Below are positions 1 through 10,330 of a stretch of DNA of 64,000 bases, in pieces (position 1 is the stretch's first letter; every line of letters begins with the position of its first letter). A program made the translations under genes and the position numbers. Source of the DNA: Gnetum montanum (Eukaryota; Streptophyta; Gnetopsida; Gnetales; Gnetaceae); NCBI GenBank assembly GCA_015680685.1, contig MNCI01009104.1:1541-65540 (forward strand), written 5' to 3'. Under the pieces are notes generated by a model, which searched no databases, was not told where the DNA came from, and worked only from the letters and a program-made list of their open reading frames with translations.

Positions 1-175
1 CAGACTTGCTTAACCATACACCGTGACACATACAAGAAAGCCTGGGAAGACAACGAACGATTAACCCCAAGTGTTTCTTGTGGCATTAAGGCATTTAGTC
101 TGCGGAGTTCGACCGGATCGTGCGTGTACGCTCGTATTCGTATGGTGGAGTGTAGGGGTACCTCACCACTCATCA
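1..175 (+). repeat. 3' end of a family A LTR
   Basis: This stretch matches the last part of the solo LTR at 27988-29031 almost base for base and ends in ACTCATCA, the 3' terminus shared by all family A LTRs. Its start lies outside the window. It is followed at once by leader sequence of a minus-strand family A element, so it seems to be the right edge of an element or solo LTR inserted into that leader. Confidence 0.8.
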
Positions 176-495
176 CTAGGTATGTTATGCATTCATGAGT
201 TGGGACAATGTTGTCTTCATTTATGTTCATAGGAAACCCCTACATCAGATTGGGTACTCCAAACTTCATCTTCATCATTATATAATTCGTTGGTTCTCCA
301 ATGAATTACCTTACTAGCTATTGCGTTAACATAGTCTTGTGAGAGAGACATAGTTGTAACTTTGTGTGTGATTTAATTGCAATTATTATTATTATTATTA
401 TTTCTTGAAAGATATATCATTAATACTTTGCTATAGCGATCTTATATGATGTAACTAATCTAAATAACTAGCATCATCCCTGGAAATGGTGCCAA
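176..495 (-). mobile_element. Leader and PBS of a minus-strand family A element
   Basis: This segment is homologous to 8260-8523, the leader next to another minus-strand LTR. Read on the minus strand, a primer binding site starts at 494 and runs to about 477 (TGGCACCATTTCCAGGG). It is a decayed match to the 3' end of tRNA-Asp, whose ideal complement is TGGCGCCGTTGCCGGGG. The internal part of the element would extend to the left but is cut off by the LTR ending at 175. Confidence 0.7.
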
Positions 496-1049
496 TGATG
501 AGTGGCGAGGTACCCCTACACTCAACCATATGAATACGAGCGTTTCACATACAATCTAGTCAAACTCCGCAAACGGGCTAGTTGTGGTATCTAGATAGTT
601 ACTTGTTGATCGCAATTCGCTGTCTTCCCACCTAGACTAGTATATGCTTTATCACATATGGTTTAGTCCAGAGTGAGATGTATGATATGCTCCTAAACTA
701 ATGCTACTCCTGGAAGCAATGGAAAATAACTTTAACTAGGCTAAGAGGAAAGGGAAATAGAGTCTAAGATAATAGGAGATAGGGAGAGAGAACCTAAGCT
801 AGCCTAAGTGTGATGAGCATCCATTCCTTACTCATCTATACACATCTTAGGCCTCATGCACGACTACCACTAGGATTACCAAGCACATGGCCTAAGTATG
901 CTACTGAGATACCAAGTAGTCACACATAGATGCTCGTGATTAGATCATACTCATTTCATGTTTAATAACAATAATAATTAAGTAATTAAACTAACTGAAT
1001 GCTGCAATGATGAATTAATCTCAATCTTTATTTATGGTCATGTGCATGT
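496..1049 (-). repeat. Family A LTR, U5/R half, split by insertion
   Basis: The LTR is in minus orientation and begins TGATGAGTGGCGAGG on the plus strand. It aligns with the LTR at 8524-9435 up to about 9110 of that copy. Alignment stops where the plus-strand element 1050-7663 begins and resumes at 7664. The two halves together give an LTR of about 857 bp. Confidence 0.75.
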
Positions 1050-1847
1050 TGATGAGCCGCAATATCGCGTTGGCCCCTACGATATCGCATATGCGATATC
1101 ACAGCCCATCACCAGTTCTATAAATAAGTGACGGCTTTCCCTTGTTCACTCATCTAGAGTTAGTTCCTTAGCCAAACTATAGTAGTTTTTCCATTCCAGA
1201 GTTAGAATAATTTCCATGTGCCCACAGTAGGAGTCTCAAAGTGAACGGATATTTATTTGGGCAAATTGTACCTGAGCACACATTTGTGTACGACAATAAA
1301 GATGAATTTTCTGATAAACCTTGCAGCATATGGACTAAGCTAAATAGGATTTAATTATTGTTAAATGTTTAAATGCTTTCCTAGATAATTAATCTTTCTT
1401 AACCCTTGACTCTCCTAGTTAAGTGCATTCAATACGATCGCTTCGAGCACGTGTGTAATGCTTGGCAACCTAGTAACGAGTAGCGTTTGGTAATCCCAAC
1501 AGTGTTGCACTAGTTTAGGGTGTGTGCAGCAAGTGGAAATGGATACTAGTGCTAGGATAATTAGAACTTAGTTAATGAATAGTTAATGAAAGTTAGTCAT
1601 TTATTCTCTTCATCTTTCCCCTATTAGCATAAGCATTAAAAAGATAAAAAAATATAAAAATCATACACCTCAAGATTACTTAACCATACAACCATGACAA
1701 TACAAGTAATTTTGGAAAGACAACAATTGATTAACCTTAAGTGTTCCATTAGGGCGCGTAAGCACTTAGTCCTTGGAGTTCGACCGGATCGCACATGAGA
1801 TGCTCGTATTCGTATGGTTGAGTGTAGGGGTACCTCGCCACTCATCA
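1050..1847 (+). repeat. 5' LTR of the 1050-7663 element
   Basis: The LTR is 798 bp and runs from TGATGAG to CTCATCA. It carries TATAAATA at 1119-1126 (start of transcription expected near 1150) and AATAAA at 1295-1300, so U3, R and U5 can be placed. It differs from the 3' LTR by several per cent by eye. Its U3 lacks part of the left arm of the inverted repeat seen intact in the 3' LTR. Confidence 0.85.
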
Positions 1848-1848
1848 T

Positions 1849-1866
1849 TGGCGTCGTTGTTGGGGA
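1849..1866 (+). other. Primer binding site, tRNA-Asp type
   Basis: TGGCGTCGTTGTTGGGGA starts two bases after the LTR. It matches the complement of the tRNA-Asp 3' end except for three C-to-T changes, as expected from decay of methylated cytosines. Confidence 0.75.
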
Positions 1867-2399
1867 CTTAGTTGTTTGTGCGCTACATAGAACATAGGAG
1901 ATCATCCATATCGTTGGGAGCTAGAACGAACCCTTAGGGTTGATCAAAGAAAAAACAAGACAACAGTAAATAGCACACCAAACAAGACAAAAATGTCTTC
2001 TTCTTCACACAAAAACCCTTCACCGCCTAAGACTCATACAAAAGACAATTAGCGACACAACACACATAACCAAAATCCACCAGTTCCTCAACAATTCCAT
2101 GTGGTATATATTCATCATGATGAGTATATACCCAACTTTACCTTTATTCTCCATCAAGATGAACAACTGCATTGGAGAGACTTGGAGGGTAACATAGTGT
2201 TGCCTCAAGACAGAGTAGCCCCAAACATTCTCCTTTGTGCCCTTGCATGAATAGGCATGTCATAGTTGTATGTAGAGTACATTGCATGTGATTATGACAC
2301 AAAGGACTACCATCCCATAGAAGAGAATCACAGCATGGAAGAAGGGAAAGTAGGGAACTGTGTAGACATCACAGACACTATGAGAGAAATGACCACGAA

Positions 2400-3463
2400 G
2401 AACCCCTACTTGCAACCTGAAGCATGTTAGACATCATGGAGGCCATTAGAATACCCACAAGGCACCAAAAATGTAGTAGGATCAAGAAACTAGACATGAA
2501 TAATATCCCACAATTTGAGGGAGGATACAATGCTGATCCTCAGAACCACTTACAGGCATTTCATGATGCATATGCCTTGTAGAACATTGAGAATGAGTGG
2601 AAAAAACTAAATTTGTTCCAAGGACACTAGTAAAAGAAGCAGAAAGCTAGTACCGGTCCTTAGAATCGAAATCCATTCGAAGGTGGAGTATGATGCTAGA
2701 ACTGTTTAACAATAAGTATCAAACGTACTCCCGAGTGTCCAACCTATGAAAGAAAATCCAAGGATGGAAGTAGGGAACTCATGAAGCCTTGGATGCTGCC
2801 ATAGGCCGATACTATGCATTGTTACATCATTGCCCAGGTCATGGTTACTCGTAGCAGGATCAACTACGCCATCTCATAGATGGACTTAGGCATGAAACTA
2901 GGAGAACCCTTAGAACGTATGCCCAAGGGAGATTATCAGAGCTTAGGTCCCATCAAATCCATAGATTGCTGGAGTAAGTAGCTAAGGAATAAGGAGAGCT
3001 ACGTAAGAGAGAAAGTGCAGAAGAGTACAATCGCGATCCTTCCCTCTGAAAAAGGGAAGTGAGATTCTGTGAGGAGGAAGAGTCACCACTCAAGGAGATG
3101 GTGAATAGGAAAACCTTGTTGCTCCAAAAATTAACAACAGAAGTGTCGGCAAAGGTAGAACAAATGTGGGACTCCTTAGATAGTAGATTTGACACCATTC
3201 TCAAAATCGTAGAGGAGTCTAAGGAGTGAAGTAGTGACTATGATAGAAAGAAAAAGAGGGATTTGGACCATGCATGTAACAAAGGTAAGGGTAAAATGGC
3301 CATCACCGAGGAGGTTGTGGATTCTGATACGAACAATGACAGTGGATGTGAGATATGCCAATATGACCATCCTAAGGGATGTTGCCCAGTAATCTCACAC
3401 CTGCAAGAGTCTAGGGTGTATGCACTTAACCCACGACTTAATAAACGGCAAGCACCCCGATAG
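2400..3463 (+). pseudogene. Decayed retrotransposon gag
   Basis: Translation in shifting frames recovers a typical retrotransposon gag core: an EGGYNADPQ segment near 2520, then SWYRSLE with SI-RRW near 2650-2690, an FNNKY segment near 2710, and a charged coiled-coil-like stretch around 3070-3225. An open segment from 3263 to 3463 holds CEICQYDHPKGCC, a CX2CX3HX4C pattern one residue shorter than the usual zinc knuckle. Many stop codons and frame changes make the gene dead. It would supply the capsid and nucleocapsid of the element. The N-terminal limit is uncertain; an ATG at 1993 opens a short related frame. Confidence 0.65.
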
Positions 3464-3961
3464 TTACCTTATCCCCAAGGTAACCCAAGGCAATTCCACC
3501 AACCATTAATGTATTATCCAAGTGTAACTCTGCCACAACCTATTGAGCAACACCAGTAGTGGTAATACCCATAGTCATGGGGGATGCCACCAACGAGGCA
3601 ACAATATCCTTACCGGTAATCAGATCCATATGGCTATTACGTGTAGTAACCAGTCTCTCCAAGTGACTTTGTCAATCACAAGACCCCACAACGTCACTTC
3701 CAAGCTCAGGAGTATTATAGGACCCCTTCTCCTGGAAGAGAAACCCCACAAACATACCATCCTTTGAACCCATCTGTGACTCTTACACTAATAGCTCCAC
3801 TACTACCTACTCCAACAATGCAAGGGGAACTCCCCACTCAACCACAGCAACACAATGCTATGAGAGCTATAAACCCTTAACCCACTACTAGTTCTAACAA
3901 CCGTACAAAGAGAAGACCCTTCTTTAGAACCAACAGCCCAACCAAGCTCTCACAACCACAA

Positions 3962-4582
3962 GTGGTTGAGTCTCTGAATGCCCCTCCATCAAACAAGGCT
4001 TCGGAGCTCCCTTCAAATCAAAAACAGAGCTCAACACACATGGTTATGTTAACACATACCTTCATTGACTGGATCAAGGAGGGCCACCTTCCCAGGAAAT
4101 TCTCTTATCCTGGAAGCCCTTTAATTTATCTTGAAGTCACTAGGAATGAACCTTGTAAAGCTCTTCTAGACTCAGGTTCCGAAGTCAACTTGATATCGTA
4201 AGAAATGTATAAAGCCTGGAACCTGCCTCCACTAAAGAAGAGTAATATTCTCTTAGATCTAGTTGACCAGTCCATCACCATTCCCTTGGGACTAGTTGAG
4301 GACATCGTTACCATTGTGTGTGGGTGGTCATCCCCAGCTGATTTCCTAGTGATACAAGTCAACAATGACAAAGGGGACTTCTCAATAATAATGGGAAGGA
4401 CATGGCTAAGTACCATGAATGCATGCCTAGGAATCTGTGATCTTTCCTTGGAAATATCTAAGGAAAACACTTGTGGGAAGATCGAGAAGAAGAAAGTTCC
4501 ATGCATCACATACAGTGATACAGGGTGTGATTGCGTACAGGAATTTTCAGCATTGCCTGCATGCAATCGATGTGCACCATAG
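3962..4582 (+). pseudogene. Retropepsin-like aspartic protease, interrupted
   Basis: The reading frame 3962-4201 ends with LLDSGSEVNLIS, the D-S-G active site of a retroviral-type aspartic protease. A stop at 4199-4201 separates it from the continuation at 4205-4582, which has PLGLVEDI, PADFLVIQV and IIMGRTWLS, the second half of the same fold. Such proteases cut the gag polyprotein. The stop makes this copy inactive. No RT follows within the element. Confidence 0.75.
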
Positions 4583-4982
4583 GTTAACATACAAAGGTTC
4601 CTGTATGTAGCAACCACACATCAAGAAAACACCTAGTGGTTGACAACTAATCAAGAGAGAAACTCACCAATATGCATGGAACTAACTGAGGGAACAACGT
4701 GCGCACACATCAAAAGCATAGATGCACTAGAGTATGAGTGTCGTCAACTTCCAATCCTTAACCTAAAAACACCAATTGGGGAATGTTGGAAACTCCTAAA
4801 AAATTCAACTGAGTACTCTGATAAGAGAATACTAGTCTGTGTGCAACAGACCAAACATTATCATGAACCTAGAATGGTCTATGCACATAGCACATCGAAG
4901 AAAGGATGGCCTTGCTCACCATTTTGGATCTCTTCCTTCCAACTCAGTCATGGGGGAGATGGCCACCTATGTTGATCAATCG

Positions 4983-6851
4983 AGGCCCTTAGTTTCTTTT
5001 TAAGTTTTTGTTTTACAAGTTTCTTTAACTTTTCTTATTCTTTGTTTTGCAACATCATTCATACTTTTTCTTTTATTTGTGTGTGTGTGTGTGTTTATCC
5101 ATTTTTTTAAGTTTTTCACCTAATAAGTGCTCCTAATGATGGTATGAACTATCTTCCATTGATTGCTAATGTTGGTTTTTACCTTTGAGTTATGATGTTG
5201 ATACCAAGGTATGGTTCTTTTGATATAACAGGCAATGAGTCCACATCATCCATGCATCCATGAATTTCTATGGTCTCTCTTGGCTTGGAACTATATAGTC
5301 CCTTTCCTTAAATAATAAGAACTATTAACGAACTGGTGATTGGGCAGTTCTCAAACTAAGGAAGGACTCAAGGACTAAAAAGGATGTGACTTCAAGGGGA
5401 CTTGATGCATTTGTGTCAACCATTCTCTTGGGTGCTTAGATGTTTTCTTATTGAGGTTTTCTTACTGTTCTGACATTACGCCATTATCAGGAAGCTGAGT
5501 GAATAAAAATAAAAATAATAAGTATTTGCATGGTGTGGTTCTCATGCAAAAATGCAAAAAAAAATAGTGAGAATTCAAAGCACACCCCTTAGACAAAATA
5601 ATCATCTAGGCTACAAGCATTAGTTATGGGACTAAATAAACATGTTCCCTCTAACTAAGGCCCTTCCTCGCTTCCTACTTTCTCCTTTCTCATTTTTTCA
5701 GAATGGTGGTGACTTTTTTGCAGAAGCATTCTTGTTACTTAAAGTGGATGGATTGGCCAAATGTATTAATGTGAAGTCACTGAATGTGGATTGTTTGAGG
5801 CTGGATTTGGAATGAGATCTACTAAGTCAAATTAACCATTAATACACAAGGGGCTATACACCACCTTCTTCTTGAGACTCCATTCCATTCTCTTCTTTTC
5901 ATCCTTCTTTCTCCATTTTTTCACCTCGTTGCCGATTGTATCAATAGTCCATATTTTGGTTGATGCATTGTTTTCTTTTTGGTAAACTCTTATGGTTAAG
6001 ACTTTAACTCTTATTTCCAATGGCATTTCCAGAGCCTACGGACTCTTTGAATGCAGGATTGTCAAGGCATTAAGGGCATGAGCCTACTTTGGGGAGAACC
6101 CACTGGCATTCCTATTTGGTGCATCAGTTAATTTCTTTTCCTTAAACATTTCCACAATCACCATTTATTTTGTTCATCTCCATCTTTGACATCCATTTTA
6201 TCAGAGTTTCCATTGTTTCTTTTTCTCCATCTTTCTTATTCCTTACCTTTTTCCATTCTCTCGCTATCGGAGGTTCACTCTCAGTCATGGGGGTCCTGGT
6301 CTAATTTTTTTAATTTTTTCCTAACCCCTACACCTTGGGTAGCCACCAGTACTATATCTCTAGAATTCACATCAGCCATATCACAACTCAGCTAATGGAC
6401 CTTACACTGAGGTAGGGTATCAACTGCATTATGATTCATTTACCCTTGCTAATATAAGACTGTGTTGTGTGTGCAAATGGCAATCATACACCAATGGATT
6501 GGATTTGGAGGAAACACTTGGAATGGACTGGTGCTGAAGCAGTTATGCAAGGAACAAGATTGATGCTACTTTTATGGATGGACAATGAAAAGCATAATCT
6601 TAGTGTTGGCAACAATAGACTTTTTCTTTTCTCTCTCTCTTCTTTCTTCTCTCTCAGCTGCCAAATAAGGCTGGATGTCAAATGTGTATAGTGTTCACCC
6701 TTGTCATGAACACTAATTTGTCATGTATTGTAATGATGATCCGTTCACATGTCACCCCATTCACCATTAGTGTCATTCAAGTCAATAATCCCATACCTTT
6801 CCAATATTTTGTAAGGAACTCAAGGATGAGTTTTCATTTAGTCATGGGGTA
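4983..6851 (+). other. Non-coding 3' internal region of the element
   Basis: I see no pol domain in this 1.9 kb on either strand; open frames are short and unlike known proteins. It is T-rich, with a GT run near 5078-5094. The phrase CAGTCATGGGGG occurs near 4942 and 6290, and TAGTCATGGGGTA stands directly before the 3' LTR at 6839-6851, where a purine tract for plus-strand priming is expected. The match to a polypurine tract is weak. Confidence 0.5.
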
Positions 6852-7663
6852 TGATGAGCCGCGATATCGCATACGTGATATCGCATTGGCCCCTGCGATA
6901 TCACGTATGCGATATCGTAGCTTGTTGCTAGTTCTATAAATAAGTGACAGCTTTCCCTTGTTCACTCATCTAGAGTTAGTCCCTTAGCCAAACTATAGCA
7001 GTTTTACCATTCCAGAGTTAGAATAATTTTCATGTGCCCGCAGTAGGAGTCTCAAAGTGAACGAATCTTTATTCAAGCAAATTGTACCTGAGCACACATT
7101 TGTGTATAGTAATAAAGACGAACTTTCTGATAAACCTTGCAGCATATGGACTAAGCTAAATAGGATTTAATTATTGTTAAATGTTTAAATTCTTTCCTAG
7201 ATAATTAATCTCTCTCAACCCTTGACTCTCCTAGTTAAGTGCATTCATTACAACCGCTTCAAGCACGTGTGTAATGCTTAGCAACCCAGTAACGAGTAGC
7301 ATTTGGTAATCCCAGCAACGTTGCACTGGTTCAAGGTGTGTGCAGCAAGTGGGAATGAATACTAGTGCTAGGATAATTAGAACTTAGTTAATGAATAGTT
7401 AATGAAAGTTAGTCATTTAGTCTCTTAACCTTTCCCCTATTAGCATAAGCGTTAAAAAGATAAAAAGATATAGAAATCATACACCTTAGGCTTACTTAAT
7501 TATACAACCATGACAATACAAGTAAGTTTGGGAAGACAGCGATTGATTAACCTTAAGTGTTCCATTAGGGTGCGTAAGCACTTAGTCCTTGGAGTTCGAC
7601 TGGATCATGCATGAGATGCTCATATTCATATGGTTGAGTGTAGGGGTACCTCGCCACTCATCA
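6852..7663 (+). repeat. 3' LTR of the 1050-7663 element
   Basis: The LTR is 812 bp with TGATGAG and ACTCATCA termini. TATAAATA is at 6935-6942 and AATAAA at 7111-7116. Its U3 holds a perfect long inverted repeat, listed separately. Confidence 0.85.
6862..6917. repeat. Perfect 24-bp inverted repeat in U3, 8-bp loop
   Basis: The left arm 6862-6885 and right arm 6894-6917 are exact reverse complements, with loop TTGGCCCC between them. Each arm contains two GATATC palindromes. It lies 18 bp upstream of the TATA box, a position where promoter-proximal regulatory sites are expected. Confidence 0.9.
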
Positions 7664-7966
7664 CGTGTTCAAGTACATCACACTCGAATAAAGGATTTCG
7701 TACAATTACGATCATCACACTACGGGCATGCACTGGGAGAAAAAGGGCTGAGAGGAAAAACTAACAAAAAGACTCTACTCTAACACTTAACTGACTACTA
7801 AAAAACTAACTCCTCTCATGCACCTACATGTGTATTTATAGGCTCACATAGGAGTCACAATATCATGTATCCGATATCGTTATTTGGGCTGTGATATCGC
7901 ATACCCAATATCATGGATTCGATATCGGGGATCTAATATCGTAGCCTGATGAATCACAATTCATCA
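7664..7966 (-). repeat. Family A LTR, U3 half, continuation of 496-1049
   Basis: The sequence resumes the interrupted minus-strand LTR. It has TATTTATA at 7833-7840 (TATAAATA on the minus strand), followed by a GATATC-rich U3 from 7857 to about 7945, and ends in TTCATCA at 7966. Confidence 0.72.
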
Positions 7967-8523
7967 CTCATTTTGATGCCTTTGATTTTTCCCTTGGTTT
8001 CAATTTCTATTTTTATTTCAACCCCATAGTGGAGCTCTATCTCTATACCTACATTCATCTTCATCAAAACTAGATGTTGAAGAGGAAGAGGAAGATGAGA
8101 AACTAAGAGAGTCACCATGACTTCTATAGTGTTCCCCATGGTCCCTTGATTTATCTTTTCTAGGTTTTGAGGAGGTCCTAGGCCTTGAGGCCTTCCCTAG
8201 TCTAGGACTTACTTCATCTCCTCTAGAATTGTCTACCTTAAGTGAATGTAGTCCTTAAGTGTAATTAGGATGGTTATGAACATATGAGACCCCTGCATGA
8301 GGTTGGTCACTCCAATTTTCTTCAATATATATCTCATTAGTTCTCCAATGAATGTTCTCTTCATAGAATGCATTCTCACTTCCTTGTGAAAGATAAATTA
8401 GTGTTAATTAATGATGTGTGTGATTTAATATTTTCTAAAAGATAAATTGTTAATGCGTTTATAGAAATCATGTATGATATAACTAATCTAGATAACTAGC
8501 ACCATCCTCAGCAATGGTGCTAA
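7967..8523 (-). mobile_element. Leader and start of gag of a second minus-strand family A element
   Basis: A primer binding site on the minus strand runs from 8523 to about 8506 (TTAGCACCATTGCTGAGG, tRNA-Asp type, decayed). The leader to about 8260 matches 176-495. Further in, around 8240-7975, the minus strand gives a basic, Ser-rich stretch (a run of serines followed by FDEDE) like a gag linker. The element is cut at 7966 by the inserted LTR. Confidence 0.55.
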
Positions 8524-9435
8524 TGATGAGTGGTTAGGTACCCGTGCACCCAACTATATGAATCACAAGCGTTCATGCACAATCTGGTCGAATTCCATGG
8601 ATGAGACTGGTTGTGGCATCTAGATCGTTATGCCTTGATCACAGTTCACTATCTTCCCACTTGGACTAGTGGTAGTTTTGTCACATATAGTTTAGTCCAA
8701 AGTGAGGCATATGATTCTTGATCTTGTTTCGGCCTTATGCTACTCCTAATGGTAATAAAGAAATTACTTAATTAAGCTAATTAATAATGGAAAGTAAAGT
8801 CTAGACTAGCCTACGGACGATGAGTGTTCATTCCCAGCTTGCCATACACATCTTGAACCCATGTATCCACTACTGGGATTACCAAGCGCTATGCTACTAG
8901 GTGAACCAAGCAATAACGTTGCTAGGGTTACTAAGCAAATACATGTTTATGCTCAAAATTGGTCAAGCTCATTCTACCAATTCATTAATATGAATGGAAA
9001 TGTAAATATTAACTAAGTACATGAAAAGTAAATTACATGGAATGTAAATCAAATCTAAGTCAAAGTGGTGCAATGAATAAGAATCAATCTCGATCTTATT
9101 GATGTTCATGGAATATGTCCGGGTACATTGCCACTTGAATAAGACATCATACAACTAACTCAAATCCACACTACAGACACTCACTAACTGTCCTCGAAGA
9201 CTACGGAATAAAACAACAAGAGTTCAACTACTCTATTGACCTAAAAAGGCTAATACACGACATGAGCATGCGTATTTATAGACTTTATTGTGGAGCTACA
9301 TTGATGAGGCCTCATAAAGATAGCAAATGCTACATTGATGTGGCCTTGTCGACGAGGAACACCATGTCGACAAGGAGCCATCAACAAGGCCATGTCAACA
9401 GGGACCTATCGACATGACACTTTGATGCTTCATCA
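8524..9435 (-). repeat. Minus-strand family A LTR, GTCGAC-type U3
   Basis: This complete 912 bp LTR begins (plus strand) TGATGAGTGG and ends GCTTCATCA. The minus-strand TATA box is at 9280-9273. R and U5 align with the LTR at 496/7664, but the U3 (about 9295-9435) is unrelated to it: it carries repeated TGTCGACAAGG-like motifs instead of GATATC. Confidence 0.75.
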
Positions 9436-9737
9436 ATTAGGAACTTATTTGAAATCCTTAGGTAATCTAAATAAATCCTTTATAATTTCATATGGCTCCT
9501 AAGAGATCCATAGCTAAAGGATCCTCACAACAAAGAGGAAAAGACCCAAAGGCAGAAAACAAGCTAGAGAATAGACATCACAAGCAAAGGAGGACGCTTA
9601 ATCCTTCAACATCCATTAACAAACACTTGCAACAAAACATTTGGCATAAGCTAAAGCTAAAGCACCACTAACTCCAAAGTAAGGACAACACCTTATGCTA
9701 TGGGTTGAATGTCTCCAGGCCATTTAGGAGAAATCAA

Positions 9738-10330
9738 TTATGTCTACAATTATCGTGGAACTTAATTTTAGACCATTCATGAAATTTGCACTTACCAACA
9801 TCCAAGAATAGCTCCAAGCCTCTCCTCTGCGGCCAACGTCATGCAACGAAGAATGGTATATAAGAGAAGTATACCAATTTTTGAAAAACAAACAAAATGA
9901 TGCCATAGTAAAAATTGAATGAGTCATAATGCCTTATTCAATCAAAGCAATTGTAAAGGCACTTAATATTCCCAACATCAAAGCAAATATTATGCAAATA
10001 TCTACAAGATTTGACACAAATGCAAAGAGACTATGGGTACAAAGAGTTTATGGATCAATAGATAAGGAATATAGTGGATTGTCAGCCGAAGAAAAGATCT
10101 ATTTCAAGATCGAGACCTATCACATTTTCCCTACTAAGAGAGTAAATCAAATTTCCACATATGCTACAAGAGGAAGCTCCATCCTTATGGGGAAATTCAA
10201 CGCAAACATGGCTTATTTATTATTTTTAGAAATTCAAAGAAGGTTTGAGGAGTAAAAGGTAGGAAAACTTACTTTGTCATTCCCTTGTCTCATCATAAGG
10301 TTATGCAAGTAAGTTGGGATTCTGGGCTAC
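9738..10330 (+). pseudogene. Relic of a plant transposon-associated protein
   Basis: Reading from about 9738 gives a mostly open frame with a clean block from 9929 to 10255 (108 aa). Past the stop at 10256-10258 the same frame goes on with LTLSFPCLIIRLCK. The order REVYQFLK, then KRLWVQRVYGS, then PTKRVNQISTYATRGS, then YLLFLEIQRR, then LSFPCLIIRLC recalls the putative plant transposon protein domain found in many dispersed plant ORFs; I make that link from memory of the pattern only. Stops at about 9808, 9919 and 10256 break it. A short basic open frame from 9490 (MAPKRSIAKGSS) may be its N-terminus in another frame. Confidence 0.45.

Larger units (their letters stand above)
1050..7663 (+). 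mobile_element. Non-autonomous family A LTR retrotransposon (gag-protease only)
   Basis: This 6,614 bp element has LTRs at 1050-1847 and 6852-7663. The inserted LTR pair interrupts a minus-strand LTR that continues on both sides, which shows a real insertion. Flanking 5-mers CATGT (1045-1049) and CGTGT (7664-7668) differ at one base and fit a decayed target duplication. The internal region (1848-6851) has a tRNA-Asp-type primer binding site, a decayed gag and a retropepsin, but I see no reverse transcriptase or integrase in either strand. It therefore probably moved with enzymes supplied in trans, unless pol was lost by deletion. The tRNA-Asp-type PBS is known from Athila-like Gypsy elements; assignment to that lineage is only a suggestion. 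Confidence 0.82.
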
